Assembly: GCF_009749385.1 (NCBI RefSeq)
Contig: NZ_WBIN01000008.1
Location: forward strand, 238,790 to 302,789
Length of the DNA stretch: 64,000 nt
Origin: Agromyces allii
Lineage (GTDB): Bacteria > Actinomycetota > Actinomycetes > Actinomycetales > Microbacteriaceae
Reading direction: 5' to 3'
Part shown: piece by piece, positions 54,601 to 60,961 of the stretch
Layout of the letters: the number at the start of each line of letters is the position of its first letter
Numbering within the stretch: the first letter of the stretch is position 1
Program-made: the position numbers and the translations under genes
The notes under the pieces: generated by a model
Databases searched by the model: none
What the model was told of the DNA's origin: nothing
The model's input: the letters and a program-made list of their open reading frames with translations, nothing else

Positions 54601-55279
54601 CGCCTACGCGGTCGTCGCCCTGAACACCGTCGGCGAGAGCCCGGCATCCGCGGCGAGCGCCGTGGTCACGCTGCCCGAGGTTCCGACGGACGACGGCGCG
54701 AAGGCCGTGCCGGCCAAGGGCGTGCTCTCCTCCGACAACGGCTGGGACACCGGTCTGCTCGACGGGGCGTTCCGCATCACCATGAACCTCTGGTGGGGCG
54801 AGAACGCGAGCCTGTTCAAGCTCTACGAGAACGGGACGCTCGTCTCGACGACGTCGCTCACGACCGCCTCGCCGAAGGCGCAGACGGCCACCGTCGACAT
54901 CAGCGGTCTCGGCAACGGCGTCTACCAGTACGTCGGCGTGCTCGTGAACTCGAAGGGGCAGACGAGCACCGCCCCGCTCACCGTCCAGGTGCGTGATGCG
55001 AAGCCCGGCATCCCCGTGCTCTCGCACGACAACTGGGACAAGGACGGCGACTACACCGTGAGCGCCGATCTCTGGTGGGGCACGAACGCCACCTCGTACC
55101 GTCTGCTCGAGAACGGCGTGCCGATCGCCGACGGTGCGCTGGTCGCAAGGTCGCCCGGAGCCCAGCACGCGAGCGTCGAGGTGCACGGCCAAGCCAAGGG
55201 CTCGTACGAGTACGTGATCGAGTTCGCCAACTCCGCGGGTACCACCTCGAGCGTCGCGAAGACGGTGACCGTCAAGTAG
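51695..55279 (+). CDS. Secreted multimodular clan GH-A glycoside hydrolase
   Basis: A 1194-residue exported enzyme. Signal peptide 1-28 (ALADD). The catalytic domain (about 30-450) looks like clan GH-A/GH39: acid/base Glu174 in ITFNEPDGGNW and nucleophile Glu284 in NITEYGM. Then CBM6/CBM35-like modules follow: about 472-595 (IEAENMQLTAAQA), a degenerate one about 600-735, and about 744-895 (VSIEAESARLVDGAAV). After these come an FN3 domain (about 906-995) and two ChiA-N-terminal-like modules (about 1004-1100 and 1104-1194; LSSDNGWD, LWWGENAS and LSHDNWD, LWWGTNAT). Divergent from the alpha-galactosidase operon under shared LacI operators, so it probably starts breakdown of a galactose-containing glycan. 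The exact substrate is unknown. Confidence 0.85.
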   Translation: MRLRTMAAAGAVAALAMTGVVAQPALADDADVLAVDFSARTGDFRGGATGTLYGFGDEGAPTQALINGAAITNTSQKAPYGTQHPSGDAIKVEDGFFAKHGEDMYIYVQDYYPDWSYNGGRRPGDARTYNQADGTYTNTPNGVWDYLEVVEFVAEAVATDSARPQDYVFITFNEPDGGNWYPNWSTQKTQFLDDWQATFDKVQEVWARHGLGHARIGGPGDTRWQPERSRDILEFAKANGSLPDVFIWHELGIDNLAQYRQNFANYRALEASLGIDPIHVNITEYGMLRDMGVPGQLIQWFAMFEDTKVDAQTAYWNYAGNFSDNSARPNGANAGWWMFKWYGDLNGAETAQVTPPTPNGVDTLQGIAAVDDENRRATVLWGGTDRDVSLDLSGLDPAVFGDAVDIEVREAALTGAEGLADTPRVVAAIDGAALDAGSLDLVVPTYDRYAGYQLIITPSQHRDVSAAQAAQPWTASIEAENMQLTAAQAYTQDPKAGGGWKFLASGGRDVGSFNRATSKADWTLDVPHDGTYRLQVVGGAPGVPGRHALFVDGTAAGTIQYTADLALNATSRWQYRGSAELLVDLTAGTHTLSVRASADGTNRLPNSDITLDKVSLTSVGEGEPTSYPASGFRLTGEATLEWDGEQAGSAALLGDGRADVYASAFETGYYDLVVDWATADAAELALDVNGQSTPAIAVDQAGAWRSTTRAHLVEGVNEIELRSPAGASVSNLTTVRARDADDAAVSIEAESARLVDGAAVQTLADSTGTNASGRAFAGWVGNGAGAIVIDRAAGFDTAGGYDLTVHYSNAETSGDHAYNPQVVDRRIDVSEGGEHVGDAYFRYTYSWNSFWQRTIPVTLSTADQPLRFGNTTGWAPNVDRIVIAPRTLGEPTTESTLPPAEVPAAPAAPTATAASDTSIAVAWAAPEHDGGSAITGYRVVDTASGEVVCEVGAATLDCRVDELALGSSHAYAVVALNTVGESPASAASAVVTLPEVPTDDGAKAVPAKGVLSSDNGWDTGLLDGAFRITMNLWWGENASLFKLYENGTLVSTTSLTTASPKAQTATVDISGLGNGVYQYVGVLVNSKGQTSTAPLTVQVRDAKPGIPVLSHDNWDKDGDYTVSADLWWGTNATSYRLLENGVPIADGALVARSPGAQHASVEVHGQAKGSYEYVIEFANSAGTTSSVAKTVTVK

Positions 55280-55287
55280 CACGCGCC

Positions 55288-55332
55288 ACGACGAACGCCC
55301 GGTCCCCTGCGAGGGGCCGGGCGTTTCGTCGT
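55288..55332 (+). terminator. Strong intrinsic-type terminator
   Basis: A stem of about 20 bp: ACGACGAACGCCCGGTCCCC (55288-55307) pairs with 55312-55332 around a TGCG loop, with one mismatch and one extra base. It starts 8 nt after the stop of the glycoside hydrolase gene. Confidence 0.85.
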
Positions 55333-55442
55333 CGGCTCGCCGCGATCACCGACCACCCCGACGGTCGGTCCGCGTGGCGGATCGGCCGTGTGGCGGCGCC
55401 GGACCCATGCGACGCCCAGCGTCGGCGCGTAGCATCCGCCGC

Positions 55443-55937
55443 ATGCGACCGACGCCGACGATGCCCGCCCCCGGCCAGGAGTCCGTCTGGGACTACCCTC
55501 GGCCGCCACGCCTCGAGGCCGTCGACGTCCGCGTCACGATCACGCTGGGCGGAGCGGTGGTCGTCGACACGGGCGACGTGCTGCGCGTGCTCGAGACGAG
55601 CCATCCGCCCGTGTACTACCTGCCGATCGGCGACTTCGTGCCCGGCACCGTCGTGCCGGCGTCGGGGTCGTCGTTCTGCGAGTTCAAGGGGTCGGCGCGC
55701 TACTTCGACGTGGTCGCCGGTCCGCACCGGGCGGCGCGCGCGGCGTGGGAGTACCCGTCGCCGTCTCCCGGCTTCGAGCGGCTGTCGGGTCGCATCGCGA
55801 TCTACGCCGGACTGGTCGACACGTGCACGGTCGACGGCGAGACGGTCGTGCCGCAGCCCGGCGGCTTCTACGGCGGCTGGATCACGTCGAACGTCGTCGG
55901 CCCGTTCAAGGGCGGCCCGGGGTCGATGGGCTGGTAG
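55443..55937 (+). CDS. DUF427 family protein
   Basis: A 164-residue protein. ESVWDYPRPPRLE, GDVLRVLETSHPPVYYLPIGDF, CEFKGSARYFDVV and WEYPSPSPGFERLSGRIAIYAG are the conserved DUF427 segments. Function unknown. The ATG at 55443 has TAGCAT (55430-55435) 7 nt upstream, consistent with leaderless expression. Convergent with the FosX-like gene. Confidence 0.92.
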   Translation: MRPTPTMPAPGQESVWDYPRPPRLEAVDVRVTITLGGAVVVDTGDVLRVLETSHPPVYYLPIGDFVPGTVVPASGSSFCEFKGSARYFDVVAGPHRAARAAWEYPSPSPGFERLSGRIAIYAGLVDTCTVDGETVVPQPGGFYGGWITSNVVGPFKGGPGSMGW

Positions 55938-55952
55938 CGGCAGGCACCGCAG

Positions 55953-56378
55953 CTAGGACTCCGACGGCGCGTACGCCGAGAGCCGCTCGCGCAACGACCC
56001 GGCATGCAGTTCGAAGAGGTGGCCGTCGTCGTCGTGGAAGTAGATCGAGTCGCCCTCGCCGTCGACGCGCGAGCGCGGCGGGCGGATGTCGAGACCGAGC
56101 TCGGCGATGGTCGCCCGCAGCCCCGGAAGGTCTGCCCGCTCGACCTGGAACGCCACGTGGTTGTAACTGCGCGGCAGCCCGCCGTCGCCGAGCATGATCG
56201 CCACCCAGGTCGCCGTCGACCCCTCGCCGACGAGGAAGAACCGCTCCTCCGAGAGCGAGAACGTGCGGCTGCCGCTGTCGTACACGCGCACCGCGCCGAG
56301 CACGGTCGTGAGCATCCGCTCCATGCGATCGAGGTCGCGCACGATGAAGGTCACATGGCTGAGTCCGCTGCTGGTCAC
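55953..56378 (-). CDS. fosX: FosX-type fosfomycin resistance hydrolase
   Basis: A 141-residue VOC protein that follows FosX closely: GLSHVTFIVRDL at the start, RTFSLSEERFFLV, RSYNHVAF, and SIYFHDDDGHLFELHAGSL. Metal ligands are His8, His74 and Glu123. Glu44, the general base that lets FosX use water instead of glutathione or bacillithiol, is present. It would open the epoxide of fosfomycin to a diol. GTG start with TAGCGT (56385-56390) exactly 6 nt upstream. It is in ordinary chromosomal context with no mobile element close by, so it is probably an intrinsic gene; activity on the drug is inferred. Confidence 0.88.
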   Translation of the reverse strand: MTSSGLSHVTFIVRDLDRMERMLTTVLGAVRVYDSGSRTFSLSEERFFLVGEGSTATWVAIMLGDGGLPRSYNHVAFQVERADLPGLRATIAELGLDIRPPRSRVDGEGDSIYFHDDDGHLFELHAGSLRERLSAYAPSES

Positions 56379-56503
56379 CGTGCCACGCTACGCGAGCTCC
56401 GCAGGGTGGTTCGGTCTGGAACCGGCGGCACTCCGGCACTCCGGCACCGGGTTCGCCGCCGCAACCCGCCCGCCATGCGGGAGCCCTGCGGCGCACCCTC
56501 GGG

Positions 56504-56740
56504 TCAGGCGGCGTGCCGCGCGCGACCGCTGCGAGCCGTGAGCGAGCGCAGCGCGACGGCGCGCCGACGGTAGACGGTTGCGTGTCCGGGCGTGTGACCG
56601 GCACCGGTCTGCAGCTCCGCGGATGCCGCGGCGAGCGCGACCGACCCCAGTCGCTGGTGATCGGCGACCCGCGCGCAGGCGCACGGAAGCGCGGTGCGCT
56701 CGCCGAGCGGCCCGGTCACGTATTCCAGGTGGGTCGTCAT
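56504..56740 (-). CDS. Small basic protein, 78 residues
   Basis: A short ORF starting ATG 56740 with AGGAAGG 7-8 nt upstream. The first half (TTHLEYVTGPLGERTALPCACARVADHQRLGSVALAAAS) looks protein-like, with two close Cys residues; the end is Arg-rich. I know no homolog. It lies in a 524-bp gap and otherwise nothing would be there. Confidence 0.5.
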   Translation of the reverse strand: MTTHLEYVTGPLGERTALPCACARVADHQRLGSVALAAASAELQTGAGHTPGHATVYRRRAVALRSLTARSGRARHAA

Positions 56741-56793
56741 GGCGCGGATCCTTCCTCGATCTCGGGCGGTGCAGGCCTTCGCCCTCACCCCTA

Positions 56794-56808
56794 GAGATGC
56801 AGCATCTC
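56794..56808. promoter_or_regulatory. Perfect palindrome upstream of the CPBP gene
   Basis: GAGATGCAGCATCTC has 7-bp perfect arms around a single base. It is about 95 bp before the CPBP ATG and 54 bp before the start of the small leftward gene, so it may be an operator for either. Confidence 0.45.
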
Positions 56809-56902
56809 CCGGATCATGACGCGAGACATCCGGATCCACCCTGAGATCGCCCGCCCGATACCCTCGAAACCGGGCAGACCCCGCCCGCCCGAGAGGAGTC
56901 CC

Positions 56903-57724
56903 ATGACCACCACCGCGCCGTCCGCACTGCGAGTCCGCCCGCGCATCTGGATCGGCCTGGTCATCTGGCTGGCCTACCTCGTGCTGGTGTTCGCCGTGCA
57001 GTCCGCGAGCGGCATTCCGTATCAGGAGTGGGGCGACAGCGCGGGCAACCTGTTCTTCGGCGGCGGCGTCTCCCTCATCGTCGCGACGGTGCTGCTCGCG
57101 ATCACCACGAGCCTGCTCGGCTGGTGGCGTCCGGCGCTGTTCGATCGTGAGCGCAGCCGTCATCGCTGGCCGATCGTCGTGCCGATCCTCGTCGTCGTCG
57201 CCGCAGGGATGAACCTCGCCGGCACCGACTGGGCGAGCTACAGCGGCGCGTTCCTCGCGGCATCCGTCGTGCTGCTGCTGGTCGGCTTCACCGAAGAGCT
57301 CGTGAACCGCGGCCTGCTGATCGTCGCGCTGCGCAGCCGCCTGCACGAGGGGTGGGTGTGGTTCATCAGCTCGGCGCTGTTCGGGCTCGGGCACTACATC
57401 AACGTGCTGCTCGGGGCGCCGGCCGGCGACACGACGATCCAGGTCTTCGCCGCCTTCCTCGGCGGCACCGCGTTCTACATCTTCCGCCGCACGACCGGCT
57501 CGCTCATCTGGGCGATGGCGTTGCACGGACTCTGGGACTTCTCGGTGTTCGCGACCGGGGTCGGGCACGCGGGCGACATCACGGCGATCGCGAACGTCGT
57601 CTACCTCTTCACTGGCTTCCTCGGCCTCGCCTTCGTCGCCTTCGTGATCCGCGGTTCGAAGGAGCGCGCGGATGTCGCGACGGCGCCGTCCACCGGCGGC
57701 AGCGCGAGCATCCCCGCCGAATGA
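56903..57724 (+). CDS. CPBP family intramembrane glutamic endopeptidase
   Basis: A 273-residue membrane protein with seven to eight helices. The Abi/CPBP motifs are EELVNRG (EExxxR), FGLGHYIN (FxxxH) and LHGLWDFS (H in the last motif). Such enzymes process prenyl proteins, bacteriocin immunity or signalling proteins; the substrate here is unknown. GAGAGGAG lies before the ATG. Its stop overlaps by 4 nt the next gene. A paralog lies at 59011. Confidence 0.92.
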   Translation: MTTTAPSALRVRPRIWIGLVIWLAYLVLVFAVQSASGIPYQEWGDSAGNLFFGGGVSLIVATVLLAITTSLLGWWRPALFDRERSRHRWPIVVPILVVVAAGMNLAGTDWASYSGAFLAASVVLLLVGFTEELVNRGLLIVALRSRLHEGWVWFISSALFGLGHYINVLLGAPAGDTTIQVFAAFLGGTAFYIFRRTTGSLIWAMALHGLWDFSVFATGVGHAGDITAIANVVYLFTGFLGLAFVAFVIRGSKERADVATAPSTGGSASIPAE

Positions 57725-58017
57725 CCGACCGAACCCCTGGTCGATCGATGCGTCTCACGGTCATCGTGGTCGCCGCGCTGGTCGTGTTCGGTCTGCTGTT
57801 CGCGTGGGGCGCGATCGACGCCTGGCGGCTGATCGTCGAGGCCGGTCCGCTCGCGCCGGTCGACGTCAGCGGCCGTGGCGGAACCGGCCGTGGCGAGGCG
57901 CCGGCGATCTGGGCGGCGATCGCCTTCACCGTGGGTGCGGTCGGCATGTTGCTCGGCGCCGCCGGGCTCGTGCTGGTTCCCGTGATGCGTCGCCGCCGCG
58001 ACCGGGTCGACGGCTGA
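57721..58017 (+). CDS. Small two-helix membrane protein
   Basis: A 98-residue protein with two hydrophobic helices (about residues 11-35 and 62-87), a Gly/Arg-rich loop between and a basic C-terminus (RRRRDR). ATGA overlap with the CPBP gene means it is translated with it and may be a partner of the protease. No family recognised. Confidence 0.75.
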   Translation: MTDRTPGRSMRLTVIVVAALVVFGLLFAWGAIDAWRLIVEAGPLAPVDVSGRGGTGRGEAPAIWAAIAFTVGAVGMLLGAAGLVLVPVMRRRRDRVDG

Positions 58018-58078
58018 CACGCGCCGGTCGTTCGTCAGCCGCCGGCCGGGCCCGATGACCGGTTGACGGGCGCCGAGT

Positions 58079-58870
58079 TCACCAGGGCGCGCCGGTGTCG
58101 AGTGCCGAACCGGCGGCGGCCGCGGCGGGCCCGATCCACGCCTCGCCGTGGCCGGGCAGCACGACATGGGCGGTCGATGACCCGAGATCGCCGACCGACG
58201 CTCGCGCGCGATCGACGTCGTGCTGGAACATCGACGCGAGCAGCTGCGGCCCCTGCATGGGCGAGGTGCGGTGCCGGGTGACGAGCGCGTCACCGACGAC
58301 GAGCACGCCCTCGTCGTCGAACTCGAACGCCGTGTGTCCGCTCGTGTGCCCGTCGACGAGTCGCATGCGCGGCTGCCCCGGCACGTCGACATGCTCGCCG
58401 CGCATGGGCGGCGCCGTCACGCTCGGAACCCCGAGATCGGCGCGCCCCTCGAGCAACGGGAGGATCGCGAGTGCCCACGGCAGCACGCCCGGGCGCAGTG
58501 CGTTGCGCAGCACCCCGCCCGTTCCGGCCTGCTGCAGGATGTCGCGACGAACGTTCGCGAGCTCGAGCGAGTGGGCGTGCACGGGCGTGCCGAACTGCGC
58601 GGCCAGCCACGAGGCACCGCCGAGATGGTCGGCGTGGCCATGCGTGATGAGGACAGCCGAGACATCCGCCGGTCTGATGCCGATGGAATCGAGGGAGGCT
58701 TCGAGCAGGGCGCGCTGACCGAGGTAGCCCGAGTCGACGAGCGTGACGCCGTCGCGCCCGGAGTAGATCACCCAGTTGACGTGCTCGGTGTGCGCGAAGT
58801 GGATGTGCGCACTCACGCGGTCGACCTGCATGCCGTCGAATGCCCGGTGCTCCCTCGCCCTGCCGACCAT
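58079..58870 (-). CDS. MBL-fold metallo-hydrolase
   Basis: A 263-residue metallo-beta-lactamase-fold protein. THGHADHLGG is the HxHxDH metal site, DGHTSGHTAFEF the third His, VVGDALV the bridging Asp and PGHGEAW the last His. GGGGGAG precedes the start. The family includes glyoxalase II-like and lactonase-like hydrolases. Convergent with the small membrane protein gene. Confidence 0.92.
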   Translation of the reverse strand: MVGRAREHRAFDGMQVDRVSAHIHFAHTEHVNWVIYSGRDGVTLVDSGYLGQRALLEASLDSIGIRPADVSAVLITHGHADHLGGASWLAAQFGTPVHAHSLELANVRRDILQQAGTGGVLRNALRPGVLPWALAILPLLEGRADLGVPSVTAPPMRGEHVDVPGQPRMRLVDGHTSGHTAFEFDDEGVLVVGDALVTRHRTSPMQGPQLLASMFQHDVDRARASVGDLGSSTAHVVLPGHGEAWIGPAAAAAGSALDTGAPW

Positions 58871-58927
58871 GCGACTCCCCCGGCCTCACAGTACGCCGTC
58901 GCGGCGATCGCCGCGCACGACCCACGA

Positions 58928-58999
58928 CGCACGAATCCCGCTGCTCCGGTTGAGTCCCCGCGAACGGGGCTTCCACCGCCGCAGCGGGATTCTCGTGCG
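58928..58999 (-). terminator. Large imperfect hairpin downstream of the second CPBP gene
   Basis: CGCACGAATCCCGCTGC (58928-58944) pairs with 58981-58999, with a 2-nt bulge. An inner hairpin CCCCG-CGAA-CGGGG lies at 58956-58969. It ends 11 bp from the CPBP stop on the leftward strand. It shares AATCCCG and GCACG with the hairpin at 60866. Confidence 0.65.
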
Positions 59000-59010
59000 A
59001 GTCGGTCGCG

Positions 59011-59802
59011 TCAGCCTGCCGCTGGGCGCGCCGCGTCGACCTCGGGCTTCGCCGTCGCGGCATCCTCGCCCTTGCTGCGGAACGTCCAGAAGACGAACAC
59101 GAGGGCGATCACCTCGGCGATCGTGCCGAGGATGAGCCCGAAGGCCGCCCCGCTCGGTGCGTGGCCCACGGCGAAGGTCGTGATGTCCCAGGCGCCGTGC
59201 AGCGCCATCGCCCAGATCAGACTCCCCGAGACGCGGCGCACGATGTAGAACGCCGTGCCGCCGAGGAACGCGAAGCCGATCTGCTGCAGCGTCGGCAGCA
59301 GGTCCTGCCCGAAGAACAGGTTCGTGGCGTGCATGAGTCCGAAGAGCGCGCTCGTGGTGAACCACACCCACACCTCGCGCACGGTGCCGCGCAGGCTCGT
59401 CAGCAGGATGCCGCGGCTCACGAGCTCCTCGTTGAAGCCGACGAGCGCGCCGAGCAGCAGCAGCCCCGCGAGGTACCCGCCGTCGATGCCCGACCAGTCG
59501 ACGCCCGTGGTCAGCGAGATCACGATCGAGAGCGCCATGATGGCCGGCGCGATGATCGGCCAGGCGTGGCGGCTGCGGCGCTCCTCTCGCAGCGCGGGCT
59601 TCCACCAGCCCAGCACGCTCGTCGCGATAACGAGCAGCACGGCTCCGGCGGCGAGGAACAGCACGGGCGCCCGGAACAGCGTGTCGCTGCTGTCGCCGTA
59701 CTGGTCGTACGGCACTCCCGAGAGCAGTCCGACGGTGAAGATCACGACGATGTAGGCGATCCAGACGAGGATGCCGATCCACCAGCGGGGTGCGACGCGC
59801 AT
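59011..59802 (-). CDS. CPBP family intramembrane endopeptidase (paralog)
   Basis: A 263-residue membrane protein with about eight helices. EELVSRG (EExxxR), FGLMHATN (FxxxH) and LHGAWDIT are the catalytic motifs. It aligns along the full length with the protein at 56903 (shared WWKPAL/WWRPAL, LGGTAFYI, SGSLIWAMALHG), so the two arose by duplication, with one copy now inverted. Confidence 0.92.
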   Translation of the reverse strand: MRVAPRWWIGILVWIAYIVVIFTVGLLSGVPYDQYGDSSDTLFRAPVLFLAAGAVLLVIATSVLGWWKPALREERRSRHAWPIIAPAIMALSIVISLTTGVDWSGIDGGYLAGLLLLGALVGFNEELVSRGILLTSLRGTVREVWVWFTTSALFGLMHATNLFFGQDLLPTLQQIGFAFLGGTAFYIVRRVSGSLIWAMALHGAWDITTFAVGHAPSGAAFGLILGTIAEVIALVFVFWTFRSKGEDAATAKPEVDAARPAAG

Positions 59803-59926
59803 GCGGGTTCCTTCGGAGGGCGGGCCGGACTCGGGTGATCGAGCCGACGAACGGATGCCGCGACTGCGGACGACTCATTCTGGCAGCGCCCGTACGCGAC
59901 GCGCCGGAGGCGGGCCCGCCCGGGCG

Positions 59927-60796
59927 CTACCCGCCGACGCAGTTCGGGTCGCCCTCGCCCATGCACCCGTTGACGCCGCCCGGGTCGACGGGGACCAGCT
60001 CGGGTGCCGGGGCGAATCGGTCGTAGGGCACGGGTACGGCGACGGCGACGATCAGGCCGAGGCACGCGGCGATGCACGCCGTGATGATGAGCCCGCGCCT
60101 GCGGCTGATCGCGGCGAACACGATGGCGCCGACCAGTACGCCGAGGGTGATCGACGCGGTGACGACGTAGCGGTTCGCGTCGGCGTCGGTGACGTCCGGC
60201 GTCGATCCGAACAGCGCGAAGTAGGTCTCGAAGGCCTGCCAGAGCAGCACGAGCGTGAGCAGCCCTCCGAGGGCGAGCAGCACGCCCGCGATCCGCGCCG
60301 ACGTGCGACGCTCTCGGCCGAGGGCCGCCGCGGTGAACGCCAGGCCGAGGGCGACGACCACGGTGAGGATGCCGGCGTCGAGCCAGGCGATGCCGTTGCC
60401 GAGCACGCCGACGAACCCGAGTCCGAGGCTGCCCGGGAGGCTCCGCACCGCCGTCGCGATCAGCACCGCGACCGGCACCGCCGCCAGGATCAGCGCCCAT
60501 CGCCCGGGCCGACGCATCTCACGCAGCCCGAGCTGCACGGCCGCGGCGAGCGCGACCCAGACGAGCAGGTTCCAGTCGACGACCATGACGACGAGCCTCG
60601 GCAGCACGTCGAACGAGTTCAACCCCGACGACGAGAGCACGATCAGCAGCAGGCCCACCGCCCGCAGCACGACGACGGATGCCACGATCACCGCCGTCTC
60701 GACGAGGCGCGGTCGCAGTTCGAACGCCGGCCGTTCGGTGGCGGCCGGCGTGCTCGTGTCGGGGTCGCCTGGGGCGTACGGCTGGGCTCCGCTCAT
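59927..60796 (-). CDS. Multi-pass membrane protein of unknown function
   Basis: A 289-residue protein with seven or so hydrophobic helices and a Pro/Thr-rich N-terminal tail. The C-terminus PDPGGVNGCMGEGDPNC-like end carries two Cys outside the last helix. I recognise no domain. GGAGGA lies 5-6 nt before the ATG at 60796. It sits 165 bp downstream of the clp gene, with a strong hairpin between, so it is probably its own unit. Confidence 0.75.
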   Translation of the reverse strand: MSGAQPYAPGDPDTSTPAATERPAFELRPRLVETAVIVASVVVLRAVGLLLIVLSSSGLNSFDVLPRLVVMVVDWNLLVWVALAAAVQLGLREMRRPGRWALILAAVPVAVLIATAVRSLPGSLGLGFVGVLGNGIAWLDAGILTVVVALGLAFTAAALGRERRTSARIAGVLLALGGLLTLVLLWQAFETYFALFGSTPDVTDADANRYVVTASITLGVLVGAIVFAAISRRRGLIITACIAACLGLIVAVAVPVPYDRFAPAPELVPVDPGGVNGCMGEGDPNCVGG

Positions 60797-60865
60797 CCGC
60801 ACATCCTCCCCCGCGCGCACCGCGCGCGCCTCAGTGCGGCCCCGGATGCGCAGCCCGGGCACGCA

Positions 60866-60931
60866 GGAATCCCGCCCGTGCGCCGGAATCCCCTTGGGGG
60901 GAAGGGAATTCCAGCGCACGAACGGGATTCC
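60866..60931 (-). terminator. 30-bp-stem near-palindrome downstream of the clp gene
   Basis: Positions 60866-60895 pair with 60902-60931 with only four mismatches, leaving a six-G loop on the plus strand. It lies 31 bp beyond the clp stop. The outer arm is GGAATCCCG/CGGGATTCC. It is the likely terminator and among the longest inverted repeats in the window. Confidence 0.75.
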
Positions 60932-60961
60932 GTTGCCGTGCAGGGGGTGCGGATGCCGCGA

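Noticed and set aside
44945..55279. Sugar locus considered as a complete polysaccharide-utilisation system with its own ATPase
   Set aside because: No MsiK/MalK-type ATPase gene is present in the window; actinobacteria usually share one encoded elsewhere.
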